A DNA stretch of 57,109 nucleotides, from contig CANGFT010000021.1 of assembly GCA_947453205.1 (NCBI GenBank), forward strand, positions 1 through 57,109, given 5' to 3'. Below are positions 1 through 9,246 of the stretch, piece after piece. The stretch's first letter is position 1. Each line of letters starts with the position of its first letter. Source of the DNA: Beijerinckiaceae bacterium (lineage in GTDB: Bacteria; Pseudomonadota; Alphaproteobacteria; Rhizobiales; Beijerinckiaceae). The position numbers and the translations under genes are program-made. The notes beneath the pieces were generated by a model, which saw nothing but the letters and a program-made list of their open reading frames with translations, was not told where the DNA came from and made no database searches.

Positions 1-3000
1 CGCCCGAATAGCCCAGCGAGAGGCCGCCGATGGCGCTTGCGTCGAGCGTCTCCAGATTGGAGAGCAGATGGGTCACGGAGCTGCCGTCGGCCTTCCATTG
101 CACGAGCTGGTAGGCGTTGCTTCCCGCCTGCTGCTGGACGAGATCGAGCACTTTCTGCGCGCCCGCCGTGACGCGCCAGCTGTTGGCGCTGGAGTCGCGG
201 ATCAGGGTGAGGCCCGTTCCAAGGGACGGCGCCTGGCCTGTGGCCCAGGTGAGGAGGGTCTTGTCGAGGCCGCCCCCCGCATCCAGAACCGTGCCTCGCA
301 GGCTCGTGAGGCCGATCACGTCCCCATAGCTGGAGCCGCGCACGCCCACCGCATTGGCCGAGAGGTCGAAGCCGAAGCCGGGCAGCTCCTCGAAACGCAC
401 GAGCTCTTCCTTGGTCAGCGTCTCGACCACCGTGCTCCCGTCAGGCTTCGTAAGGGTCAGGGCATAGGCGTTCTGCGCGGCCTGCGTCTGCTGGAGCTTG
501 ATGAGCGTCGCGCCTGTCGAGGACTGGACCGCCCAGCCGCTGGCATCCTGCGCCAACGTGAGATAGGCGGGCGCGACGACGCTGAGCGATTTGAGCCCGT
601 AGCCATAATCGCCATCCCTTGAGACGAGCGTCATGTCGGAGCCCGAGGCGTTGAAATCATAGCCGTCGCTCAAATGGTCGCCACCAGCGTTTTTGGCCTG
701 CAGCTCCGTCACGCTGACGCCGTCCGCCGTATCGGCGAGGCGCACTTTCACGGCCTTCGTGGTGGAGCCATCAAGCACCGCCGCCCAGAAAGTCACTTGC
801 CCCGCGATGGAGCGATCGACAAGGATGGCTTTCGCCGAGCCGCCCACATAGTAGCCCCCGAGCGTGATCATCGCGGTTGCGAGGTCGAGGTCCGCCACCT
901 TGGCCAGGATCTTCGTGTTTGTCGGCGCCGTGGTCGCATAGCCCGCCAGCAGCGAGACCGATGTCGTCGTGAGATTTTCGCCCCAGGCGAAGGTCGCCGC
1001 GTCCGTCCCGGCGCCGCCGTCGAGGGTGAGCGGCTGATCCACGCGCAGATACGCCGCATCGCCATTGGCGCCCTGGGTCACCGCGATGACGCCAGCGGAC
1101 GTCAGGGTGAGCTTGAACCCCGGCAATGGCGCCAGAAGCAGCTGCTCGACATCGACGATGTCGTGGCTCACGACCGTTCCGGTCGAAAGATGCATATGAA
1201 CGGTGAAATCGTTCGTGGTCAGGGAGTTGCGGTCGATGCCCAGAAGCACGGTCCTGCTCCCGTCGGCGCCGACGGCCTCAAGGCTCCAGGAATAGCCGCC
1301 GGCGTCCTGCCGCAGCGTCAGGGTCTTGCCTGTCGTGTCGGCGAACAGGCCGGCCCAGTCGAGGGTCACGGCATCGACCCCCGCGCCGCCATTCAGGGTG
1401 ACAGGCTTGCCGACGCCGAGGCGGATCTGATCGTCGCCAGCGCCCGCATAGGCGTAGATCCTGTTGATCGACGCATCCGCCCCGGTGAAGGTGAGGGAGT
1501 CGGCGCCGCCGGTTCCCAGCGCGACCCGCGCGGTTTGCGCGCCATCCGTGACCACCAGCGACTGGACGCCGTCGGCGGTGGTCTCGGCGGCGTCGCCGCG
1601 CCAGACGCCCCTCACAGTGAATTGGTCCGTGCCGGGCGACGTGATCATGAGGTCGACGTCGTCGTCGGCAGAGACCAGACGCGCGCCGCCTGCGGCCGCG
1701 TCCCAGGTCCATTTGACGTGGTCGAGATCCGCCACGACGATGACGAGGGCGTTGGCCTCGCCGGTCGCGCCCGGCGCCTGCCCGTGCAGGGCGTCCTTGC
1801 CCGCGCTCAGCAGCAGGCGGTCGGAGCCTGCGCCGCCATAGATCGTGTCGTCCCCCGCGCCGCCGTCGAGGATGTCCGCGCCCGAGCCGCCCTTGATGAG
1901 GTCATTGCCGCCGCCGCCCCGGATGCCCAGCGGCGTCGTGGAGGTCGAGCGATCCAGCGTTTCGGCGCCGACCCCGCCCTGAACCACCGCATAGTCCGCG
2001 ACATGGCCGCGGATGAGCAGACCGACCGGCCCCTGGTTCACCGGGAAGTCGATGACCGCGGGTTTCACGGCGTCGAGGAAATTGTCATCCGTATAGACCT
2101 TGATCGAGGCCAGCGAGAGATCGGCGATGGGGTCGATGACGCCCTTGACGCGCAGGGTCGTCGAACCGTCGGCCTCCTTCTGGGTGGTGATGGTCCAGGG
2201 CTCCAGCGGATCCTGCTCCATGGTCGTCCCGTCGGCCTGCACAACGACGAGCTTGACACAGTGCTTCATGCCGGGGAGGCCGAGTTCGGCCGGGATCGTC
2301 ACAGTCTGGTCAAACTCGCCACGCGCGACAGCGACGACGTCCGTGGTCTGCGCGGTGAGGACGAGGCCGGAGGACTTGAGCTGGGTGGTGTTCGCCACAT
2401 TCGGCGTGGTGAAGACCGAGGATGGGGCGACCTTGGTCGATGTCTTCTCGTAGATCCCGTCAGACGTGTCGAATGGCAGCAGGGACGGCGGATAGCCGCT
2501 TGACGGCGGCACGGCCCAATCGGGCATGGCCTGGATCTGTTCCAGCGGAATCGATGTGAAGGCGGTTGAGCCCGGCGTCTGCCACTTCAGATAGATCCAG
2601 TCGCCATAGTAACCATTCTCAGGCTGGGTCTTGAAGAACAGCCAGATGGGGACCGTCTCGCCCGCCTTCAGGTCGATGGAGAAGACCTTCTCTCCATCGC
2701 CTCCCCCATCGTCGCGGGAAAAGACGCCAGCCTTCGTCTGAATGTAGAAACGGCCTGCGTCTTCGGCCTCGATGCTGAATTGGTAGGTTCCCCCGACCTT
2801 TGGCGTGAGAAAGCCGGAGAAGACCCACAAAGTATCCTTCACGCCGCCCGATGGCGTGACGACTGCGGCGGGCAGATCCACGCCGTGAAGGTCGCCGCCG
2901 CCCTTTGGCTTCACCAGAAGCTCCAGCTTGGAGAAGATGGAGCTGTAGATCGGGGTGCGTCCGAGGACGTCAGCCGTCAGATACTGGTCGAGGCTGTATC

Positions 3001-6000
3001 CTTTGCCTGCAAGGTCCGATGTATCGAGGATGCGCAGCTGCATGCCCATGAGATTGGGGTCGCTCACGCCGTTGACCTGCGTCGGCAGGGCGCCCGGCGT
3101 GAAGCCGGACGTGGGCGGCAGGAGAGACGTCGGCATGGCCGCAAGGTTGGAGCCGGGGATGGCCGTGAAATCCGTCGCGCCGGGGGCTTTCCAGGTCAGA
3201 GAGAAGCTCTCGTTGGCCCAGGTGTTCGCGGGCTTGATGAAGACCCAGATCGGCAAGGCCTGCCCGGCCTCAAGGTCGACGCTGAGCGTGCCCTCGTTGA
3301 CATAGTTCACCCCGAGGTTCGAACTGACGCCTTCGTCGCTGACGAAAAGACGCGCGCTGTCGTCAGCCGTCAGCTTGAACTCATAGTGGCCCGTCTGTGG
3401 CGCGATGACGAACCCCGAATAGCTCCAGATCCCATCTGTCCGCACGCCGTTCACGACGGCGCCGGGCAGCGTCGAGCTCAGGCCCTTGTTCTCGCTCCAG
3501 GTCAGGTTGGAGGTGATGGTCGTCAGAATCGGGGTGCGGTCGAGGACGGCCGGGACCAGGAATTTGTCGATGTCGACAGGCGCGGGATTGACGCCGTTGA
3601 TTTTGAAATCAGCGACATTGATCACGCGCTGGGTCAGTCCGCCCACCACAAGGCTCGTCGGCGACACGACCTCGAAGGTGCGTGTGTAGGTCGAGCTTGT
3701 TCCGTCGGTGAAGGTGACTTTGGCTGTGAGGTCTGTGCGCCCTGATCCGCCCACCTTGCCGTTATTGATCGTGACGGACGAGTTGGAGGAGGACCAGACG
3801 ACCGTGCCGACGTCGGTCGTGGTCGGCAGGTCATCGCCAGAGACCAGCAAGGACGGCTTGGTGACGACTGCATCCTTTGAGGGGAGGCCGAAGAGTTCGT
3901 ATGTCACCAGCGCGGAGTCATGCAGGCGCGCGTTCTGCGGCAAGGCGCCATAGGTCTGGTAGAAGGTCTGGACCGCGCCATTGTCCCAGGTGATGGTTGC
4001 GGTCAGGGTGGCGAGGCCCTGCTTCAGGAGATGGCCTGATGTGTCGATGACGCTGGGGTCGGAGGAGGTCCAGACGATCTTGCCGCCGTCGATCTTCGTC
4101 GGCAGCGCCCTGTCCGTCGAAAGGATGGCGCGCGTGGTCGGATTCGCAACCTCCGAAACAACGCCAAACAACTTATGCATCACCTCGACGGTGTCGGGCA
4201 TCTTCAGCACAAAGGCCTGTTCGTTGAAGACGCCGTCATCGACCCATTGCGCCTTGATCGCCGCGCCCGGATTGGCGAGCAGCTTCACGCCGTCGATCTT
4301 GCCGGTTGAAAGATCGATCACCCCCGGCGCATTCGTGGACCAGGTGACCGTCGATCCGTTCCAGTATTTCGGCAGAACAAGATTGGCGTCTTCGGCCGTG
4401 TAGAAAGGGTCGCCCTTGAACACCGTGTTGGCGAGCGCTTCGGAGTTCACATAGGTCGAGACGACATTGTTGTTGAGATAAACATCGACATTCGCGTCGT
4501 TGGTCGCGACCCGCTCGACCCGCACGAGCTCGCCCTTGACCGGAATGCCGACGGAAGAGACATTATAGTTCTGGGGAACAATGAGATTGTCGATGACGAG
4601 CCCGGTCGGCGTCGAATAGGTGATGCGAAGGACAAAGTCGCCGTTACGCGTTTGCGTGTCCCAGGCGCGTCCCTGTCCGCTGAGGATGTCATGCAGCGGC
4701 ATCGCCTCATTGCCGATGGTCCGCACCGGCAAAATCACCCCATCGTCGATGAGCCAGTAGATGGGCTGGTCAGCCTTGCGCGGAGCATCTGGATCATCTG
4801 TCGAATTGCTGGCGTTCAGCACCACCCACTGAGTGAGCTTCGGATCCCAACGCCGGAAATAGCCATCGCCTCCAAACCCGCCGTCAACCCAGCTCTTGGA
4901 GGGATCGGAAACCCATTGTGTGAAGGAGGAAATCGTATTGTAGATGCCCCGCGCATAAAAATCCGAGAACTGCTGAAGCACATAGCCGGGCGGCTGCTGT
5001 CCGCTGCCGCCCGCCATCGGGTCAGTCAGCATCTCGATGGTCCCATCGGCCCTTACTTTATAATTCGGCAGATAGGTCTGCGTGTTCTGATCATAGCCCC
5101 AGTTCGGGCCAAGGAAACCGTCTTGCCCCTGCCCCTCGACCTTCAGTTTTGAGGAATTGTAGGGATAGCCTGGGTCTGCAGCGGCGTGGCCCATGCCAAG
5201 GCCATGGCCGAAAGCTTCATGCCACATGGTGCCGATGGTGTTGCCGCCGCCTCCCGCGCCGCCCCCGCCCCAACCCGTGCCGAAGGTGTATTGAACACCC
5301 GCGTAAGCGACCGCGTTTCCAGGGTCATGACTGGCGTACCAGAGCCTGCCGGCTAAACCAATTTCATATACGATGGATGAATGGAGGCCGTCGCCGTAGA
5401 CCAGATCCGAACCGGGCAGCCCGTTGCGGATATTGCTCATCATGCCAAAATTATTATAGATGTTGAGCCCGAACCGCTCGAGCTTCAGCAATGGATATTC
5501 ATAGACCTTGAGTGTCTGCACCTCGAGCCGGGCGAGGGCGTCTTCCGCCCAACTGGCGATGCCGGTGCTGTAGAGTCCCTGATTGTCGTCATACAAGGAC
5601 ACATTTAGGTGGCGGGCCGTCAGTGAGACGTCTCCTCCCACATTGGGGCTGAATTGGGAGATCTGCTTGTTCCCTGCCGTGATGGTGACGGTGACGCCAG
5701 GCTTGATCCAGGCTGAGGGCAAAGGCGCCACATAGCTGTCGTCGTTGGTCTGCACGCCGAAGTTGGTCTTGGACGGCAGATCAAGGCTCTTTGGCAATTG
5801 GTCAGGCCCGGTGAGGCGCAGCGAACCGAGAACCTTCCCGTCCTTGTCCGTGACCGTGGCCATGAAGTCAGGCGCGGGGGCGCCGCTCAGGCTCGTCGCA
5901 TTGACCTTTATCAGCGCATATCGGTCCGCGACGAGTTGCAGGTAAGGGTCCGTCGGCCGCTCGACATGCGTCTGGGCGATGAAGACATCCACGAATTTGA

Positions 6001-8845
6001 AATCCGCCGGCAAGGGATTTCCGTGGGCTTCGGGCTCCACATAGGTCGGATCGGCCACCGTCAGCGTTCGTATGATGGGAATGGAGACTTCTGGCGCTTT
6101 GGCGTTGGTGATGCTGATGGCGACCGGATCTGACAAGCCGCCATGACCATCCGACACCCGGACGGTGAACTGATCGAAACCGTGGAACGTGCCGTCGGCC
6201 TTGGGCGCATAGACCCATTTGCCGGTGGCCTGGTCAATCGTCACGGTTCCGAACTTGCCGTTTTCAAGAAGCTGATAGCTGCATGTGTCGCCGTTGGCGT
6301 CATTGACGGAGATCGTGCCGCTCAATGTTCCCAGCGTCACGATGGTTGGCGTCACCACGCCATTGGCGTTCACGCCGCCTTGGGTCGTGTCGCCACCCCA
6401 ATCGACCAGTGGCTCATAATACCAGGTGTTTGTGAGCTTGATGTCGGTGAAGGTTCTGCCGGATTTGTCGGTGAAGATGATGTCTTTCTGCTTGGCGTCC
6501 CAGGTGACCGTCAGATCGACGGCTCGCGTCAGCAGGGCGTTGTGAAGGTCGTCGCAGAATTCATTCATGTCGTCGCCGGCGAATTCGGCGCGAGGAAGGT
6601 CGATGATGACCACATCCTTCAGGGGATCGGCGCTGTCGAGGCTGAGATGCAGGCGCGTCGCGCAAGCGCCGCTGCCGATCTGAGTGATGATCTTGGGATC
6701 CAGTACGTCGTCACCCAGCGGGTTCTTGTTTGTCGCATCAATCGGGATCGGGGCGAAATGAATTTTCGCCACCGATGGAATCGCCGCCACGCCGGGGGAG
6801 GCTTCCTGCCCTTTGACGACCAACTGCATGGGGCCGGACAATACGGCTGGCGTCACCGTCGCATCCTTGGCGAGGATGAAATTGCTGACTTTGCGCCCTT
6901 CGGCGTCATTGATGACGAGCTGGCGGGTCTGGGCGTCATAATAGGCGGTGATCGCATTCGCCCCGTCGGCGCCATTGGCCGCATTGAGCGCAGCGGCGAT
7001 CTTTTGCGCCAGCGACGCGCCATTGGTCACGCCATCAAGCCTGAGGTTGATGAGGTCTATGGTCTTGGCGCTGTTCGCGCCGGCGTCGAGCCGGATGGAG
7101 AGGGTCTTGACCTGCGCGGCGACGGCGTCGGTGAGCGCGAGGTTTTCGATCGGGAAATAAAGATTTTTCTCCGTCAGGCTGAAGGTCTGGTCATGGGCGA
7201 CGGGCGCGATGTTCCCATAGATCGTGTCAAACGACGCATCGGCGATGATCTTGGTAGAGGACAAAGGCCCATCGGACTGCGAGGCGTCAAACGGCAGATA
7301 GGCGAGGGGATAGCCTGGCTCAGAGGAGAACATCCCCTCAGGGGTCGGAGACAGCACGCTCGTCGGGATGGCCGAGAAGTTGGCGTCGCCCGGCGGGCGC
7401 CAGGTCAGGCTCACGCCATTGCCGCCGTAGGTCGCGGGCTTCAAAAAGACCCAGAAGGAATAGGATTGGCCGGCTTCGAGCGACAGCGTTTCCGTTTCGG
7501 AACGCGCCCAGGTCACATTCGTCGTCGCCAGACCGTCGGCGCCCGCCTGTAGGTAGACGCGCGCGCTGTCGTCGCCGTCGAGCTTGAATGTGTAGACGCC
7601 GGACTTCGTCGGGGTGATCTGGCCGGAAAAGACCCAGAGCGCGTCCTTGCCAGGCGCAGGATCCGCATCCCTGCTGGAGCTCCAGCTGATGGCGGGCGCG
7701 AGGCCCTTGTAGATCGGCGCCTGCGCCAGCAGATTGCTGTCCAGCCATTTGTCGATGTCGATCGTGTCAGGACGGTCGCCATTGACCTTGAACGCCGAGG
7801 CGTCGACGAGGCGCAGGGACACGCCCTTGCCCACTTCGGGATCAAAGGCGCGATAAACCACATTGAAGGTCTGCGTCACGCCATTGGCGTAGGTGACCCG
7901 CGCCTCCATCGTCGCCAGTCCGGCCCCCACGAGCGTTCCGTCATCCGCTATGACGCCCGGCGTGAGCGACTTCCACACCACCGTTCCGCCCATCACCTCG
8001 GTCGGCAGGTTGATGTCGTGCGCCACCCAGGCTGGATGGGTGGTTGAGCCGATGTCGCCATGCCCGTCGCCGAGCACCTGTGTGCGGAATGCTTCGAAGG
8101 TCGTGGGGTCGATGGGGGTCGGGGTATAATCGCCCGCGTCCAGCGGCCGGCCGGAATGGGCCTCCATGCCCAATTCCTGCATGAAGGCGAGGACCGCCTC
8201 GCTCGGCGAATAGCTGGGATCAAAGGTGATGAGGACGCCGCCGCCGCCCGCCTGCGCCCATTGCCGAACCAGTTGAACCTCGGATTCCGCCGCATCGGCG
8301 CGAATCGCCACCGCGCCATAGCTGCGCGACCAATCGCCTCCGGGCATGAGCGCCTGCCAATATCGGGCGGCGGCGCGATAATCAGCGAAATCATCGCCGT
8401 TGATCTGAGAATTTGCGTCCTTCGGCTGATAGTCGGTGTCGTCGGTGAACCATTCCCAGAACAGGCCCTGATTTGCGCTCGGCGTCTGTTTTCCAGCGAT
8501 GCTGAGCACATGCAGATCGTCCGTCTGGCCAATCGTGCGCTCCTCGCCTGACAGCCAGGAGAAGAGGTTGAAGACCGCCCGAGCGACGCCGCCATTGGCG
8601 GGATCGCCATTAAGGCCTTGCTCCAGAAAGTATTTGCTGCTCACGGCCGCAACATGGGCTTGCCCGTAGGAGGACAGCGCGATCAGGCCGCCGTTCTTGG
8701 TGTCCATGACCGCCCTGGACTTCGAAACGTCGGACGCGCCGACGTACCAGGTGTCCTGCGTGTTCAGCGTCAACTTGCCGACGTCCTGATACAGAAGCGT
8801 GGTCTCTTCGACAGGCGAGACATCCGGGCCAAGCGACGACGTCAT
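1..8845 (-). CDS. Giant M66-like metalloprotease / PA14 / RTX mosaic protein (3' end outside window)
   Basis: One uninterrupted frame of 2948 complete codons runs off the window edge. The start ATG at 8845 has GGGAG about 7 nt upstream. There is no Sec signal peptide. Approximate order: Rossmann/glutamine-amidotransferase-like region (1-270), atypical Ig-like module (270-335), PA14-like module (355-500), cadherin/VCBS-like module (830-915), M66-type protease (930-1360), three atypical Ig-like modules (1465-1730), two more PA14-like modules (1755-1900 and 1945-2105), then RTX repeats (2300-2355) and further Asp/Gly-rich beta repeats to the edge. The protease part resembles my memory of E. coli StcE: a Gly-rich run before the zinc helix, a WGYD segment and a DPMAGGSG Met-turn (D1275-M1277). 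Its zinc motif is H1209-E-A-F-G-H1214-G-L-G-M-G-H1220, one residue longer than HExxHxxGxxH. RTX repeats without a signal peptide suggest type I secretion. Substrate (glycoprotein or polysaccharide) is inferred. Confidence 0.85.
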   Translation of the reverse strand, partial: MTSSLGPDVSPVEETTLLYQDVGKLTLNTQDTWYVGASDVSKSRAVMDTKNGGLIALSSYGQAHVAAVSSKYFLEQGLNGDPANGGVARAVFNLFSWLSGEERTIGQTDDLHVLSIAGKQTPSANQGLFWEWFTDDTDYQPKDANSQINGDDFADYRAAARYWQALMPGGDWSRSYGAVAIRADAAESEVQLVRQWAQAGGGGVLITFDPSYSPSEAVLAFMQELGMEAHSGRPLDAGDYTPTPIDPTTFEAFRTQVLGDGHGDIGSTTHPAWVAHDINLPTEVMGGTVVWKSLTPGVIADDGTLVGAGLATMEARVTYANGVTQTFNVVYRAFDPEVGKGVSLRLVDASAFKVNGDRPDTIDIDKWLDSNLLAQAPIYKGLAPAISWSSSRDADPAPGKDALWVFSGQITPTKSGVYTFKLDGDDSARVYLQAGADGLATTNVTWARSETETLSLEAGQSYSFWVFLKPATYGGNGVSLTWRPPGDANFSAIPTSVLSPTPEGMFSSEPGYPLAYLPFDASQSDGPLSSTKIIADASFDTIYGNIAPVAHDQTFSLTEKNLYFPIENLALTDAVAAQVKTLSIRLDAGANSAKTIDLINLRLDGVTNGASLAQKIAAALNAANGADGANAITAYYDAQTRQLVINDAEGRKVSNFILAKDATVTPAVLSGPMQLVVKGQEASPGVAAIPSVAKIHFAPIPIDATNKNPLGDDVLDPKIITQIGSGACATRLHLSLDSADPLKDVVIIDLPRAEFAGDDMNEFCDDLHNALLTRAVDLTVTWDAKQKDIIFTDKSGRTFTDIKLTNTWYYEPLVDWGGDTTQGGVNANGVVTPTIVTLGTLSGTISVNDANGDTCSYQLLENGKFGTVTIDQATGKWVYAPKADGTFHGFDQFTVRVSDGHGGLSDPVAISITNAKAPEVSIPIIRTLTVADPTYVEPEAHGNPLPADFKFVDVFIAQTHVERPTDPYLQLVADRYALIKVNATSLSGAPAPDFMATVTDKDGKVLGSLRLTGPDQLPKSLDLPSKTNFGVQTNDDSYVAPLPSAWIKPGVTVTITAGNKQISQFSPNVGGDVSLTARHLNVSLYDDNQGLYSTGIASWAEDALARLEVQTLKVYEYPLLKLERFGLNIYNNFGMMSNIRNGLPGSDLVYGDGLHSSIVYEIGLAGRLWYASHDPGNAVAYAGVQYTFGTGWGGGGAGGGGNTIGTMWHEAFGHGLGMGHAAADPGYPYNSSKLKVEGQGQDGFLGPNWGYDQNTQTYLPNYKVRADGTIEMLTDPMAGGSGQQPPGYVLQQFSDFYARGIYNTISSFTQWVSDPSKSWVDGGFGGDGYFRRWDPKLTQWVVLNASNSTDDPDAPRKADQPIYWLIDDGVILPVRTIGNEAMPLHDILSGQGRAWDTQTRNGDFVLRITYSTPTGLVIDNLIVPQNYNVSSVGIPVKGELVRVERVATNDANVDVYLNNNVVSTYVNSEALANTVFKGDPFYTAEDANLVLPKYWNGSTVTWSTNAPGVIDLSTGKIDGVKLLANPGAAIKAQWVDDGVFNEQAFVLKMPDTVEVMHKLFGVVSEVANPTTRAILSTDRALPTKIDGGKIVWTSSDPSVIDTSGHLLKQGLATLTATITWDNGAVQTFYQTYGALPQNARLHDSALVTYELFGLPSKDAVVTKPSLLVSGDDLPTTTDVGTVVWSSSNSSVTINNGKVGGSGRTDLTAKVTFTDGTSSTYTRTFEVVSPTSLVVGGLTQRVINVADFKINGVNPAPVDIDKFLVPAVLDRTPILTTITSNLTWSENKGLSSTLPGAVVNGVRTDGIWSYSGFVIAPQTGHYEFKLTADDSARLFVSDEGVSSNLGVNYVNEGTLSVDLEAGQALPIWVFIKPANTWANESFSLTWKAPGATDFTAIPGSNLAAMPTSLLPPTSGFTPGALPTQVNGVSDPNLMGMQLRILDTSDLAGKGYSLDQYLTADVLGRTPIYSSIFSKLELLVKPKGGGDLHGVDLPAAVVTPSGGVKDTLWVFSGFLTPKVGGTYQFSIEAEDAGRFYIQTKAGVFSRDDGGGDGEKVFSIDLKAGETVPIWLFFKTQPENGYYGDWIYLKWQTPGSTAFTSIPLEQIQAMPDWAVPPSSGYPPSLLPFDTSDGIYEKTSTKVAPSSVFTTPNVANTTQLKSSGLVLTAQTTDVVAVARGEFDQTVTIPAELGLPGMKHCVKLVVVQADGTTMEQDPLEPWTITTQKEADGSTTLRVKGVIDPIADLSLASIKVYTDDNFLDAVKPAVIDFPVNQGPVGLLIRGHVADYAVVQGGVGAETLDRSTSTTPLGIRGGGGNDLIKGGSGADILDGGAGDDTIYGGAGSDRLLLSAGKDALHGQAPGATGEANALVIVVADLDHVKWTWDAAAGGARLVSADDDVDLMITSPGTDQFTVRGVWRGDAAETTADGVQSLVVTDGAQTARVALGTGGADSLTFTGADASINRIYAYAGAGDDQIRLGVGKPVTLNGGAGVDAVTLDWAGLFADTTGKTLTLRQDAGGYSWSLEAVGADGSRTVLLGIDRNSLTTNDFTVHMHLSTGTVVSHDIVDVEQLLLAPLPGFKLTLTSAGVIAVTQGANGDAAYLRVDQPLTLDGGAGTDAATFAWGENLTTTSVSLLAGYATTAPTNTKILAKVADLDLATAMITLGGYYVGGSAKAILVDRSIAGQVTFWAAVLDGSTTKAVKVRLADTADGVSVTELQAKNAGGDHLSDGYDFNASGSDMTLVSRDGDYGYGLKSLSVVAPAYLTLAQDASGWAVQSSTGATLIKLQQTQAAQNAYALTLTKPDGSTVVETLTKEELVRFEELPGFGFDLSANAVGVRGSSYGDVIGLTSLRGTVLDAGGGLDKTLLTWATGQAPSLGTGLTLIRDSSANSWRVTAGAQKVLDLVQQQAGSNAYQLVQWKADGSSVTHLLSNLETLDASAIGGLSLGYSG
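1790..1932 (-). repeat. RTX nonapeptide calcium-binding repeats
   Basis: Inside the giant gene, about four consecutive GGxGxDxI-type nonapeptides are encoded (GGGGNDLI, GGSGADIL, GGAGDDTI, GGAGSDRL). A weaker second block (GGADSL, GAGDDQI, GGAGVDAV) lies near 1370-1540. This is the classic Ca2+-binding beta-roll signature of type I-secreted proteins. It supports an extracellular location for the whole polypeptide. Confidence 0.85.
2530..3000 (-). repeat. PA14-like module, third copy
   Basis: About 155 residues opening with SLDQYLTADVLGRTPIY and closing with a W..PG...F.SIP motif. The core has the PA14 pattern: a segment reading as a soluble domain with W.FSGFL, F.I.AEDAGRFYIQ, then LKAGETVPIWLFF. 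It is followed by the tail GYPPSLLPFD, which also follows the first copy. Carbohydrate binding is the usual role of PA14 modules. Confidence 0.7.
3140..3580 (-). repeat. PA14-like module, second copy
   Basis: About 145 residues from DIDKFLVPAVLDRTPIL to DFTAIPGSNL. It has the same internal landmarks as the other two copies: W.YSGFV, FKLTADDSARLFV, LEAGQALPIWVFIKP and LTWKAPG. It directly precedes the third copy, so these two form a tandem pair separated from the first copy by the protease domain. Confidence 0.7.
3650..4440 (-). repeat. Three tandem atypical Ig-like modules
   Basis: Three units of roughly 75-85 residues each contain a strand of the type VTWSTNAPGVID, IVWTSSDPSVID or VVWSSSNSSVT, followed by ATITWDNG-like or AKVTFTDG-like strands. 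This matches the bacterial atypical Ig (aBig) pattern found in cell-surface glycan-active proteins. A fourth, single copy lies near 7860-8030 before the first PA14-like module. They probably act as spacers. Confidence 0.55.
7350..7770 (-). repeat. PA14-like module, first copy
   Basis: About 140 residues from DIDKWLDSNLLAQAPIY to NFSAIPTSVL, with W.FSGQI, FKLDGDDSARVYLQ, LEAGQSYSFWVFLKP and LTWRPPG. It is followed by the tail PGYPLAYLPFD, closely similar to the tail of the third copy. The module plus tail was therefore probably duplicated as a unit on both sides of the protease. Confidence 0.7.
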
Positions 8846-9246
8846 GGTCAACTCCCAAGTGCAAAAACAAAACGATTTCAAAGCTCGCAAATGAAATGGA
8901 CGATGCGTCGCTCAACCGGGTCAGGCGCGCGGAAAGGCGCCAGAGCCGACTAAATTACGATACGTTTTTCATTGTGATGCATTTATAGAAACATATATTT
9001 TTTTAAATGTCACTCTTGGCTGTGCAGAAATTCGGCCCTGTGCTCGATTTGCGGTCCCTTGAGAAGCCCTGAAGAGCGACGCCTCCGGCCATGGTCGGCA
9101 TTCCCTCAGGAGCCCAAGAGGTTAAGCCGGGAGGGGGCGAATGGGGCCTGTCAGCTCAAGACGCCAGCCTGCGAAAGCCCCTCGAATTTTGGGCTTGCTT
9201 GCGGGTGGTGTAAGCAAGGCGTCGGATTTCACCGGGATCGAAGATC
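8846..9246. other. Intergenic region with AT-rich centre
   Basis: About 400 bp separate the divergent starts of the giant RTX gene and the Bug-type binding protein. The stretch at about 8950-9025 is strikingly AT-rich for this genome, with a run of seven T at about 8999-9005 and several TATA-like hexamers. It probably holds the promoter of the giant gene and perhaps an H-NS/MucR-type silencer target. I see no credible gene, RNA or clear palindrome here. Confidence 0.4.

Noticed and set aside
68-8953. Long plus-strand open frames opposite the giant gene (for example 674-2503 and 6143-7552)
   Set aside because: All share codon boundaries with the minus-strand gene. In GC-rich coding sequence the reverse complement in that register rarely has stops. 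Their translations are low-complexity Arg/Gly/Asp-rich text without domains, whereas the minus strand encodes recognisable modules throughout.
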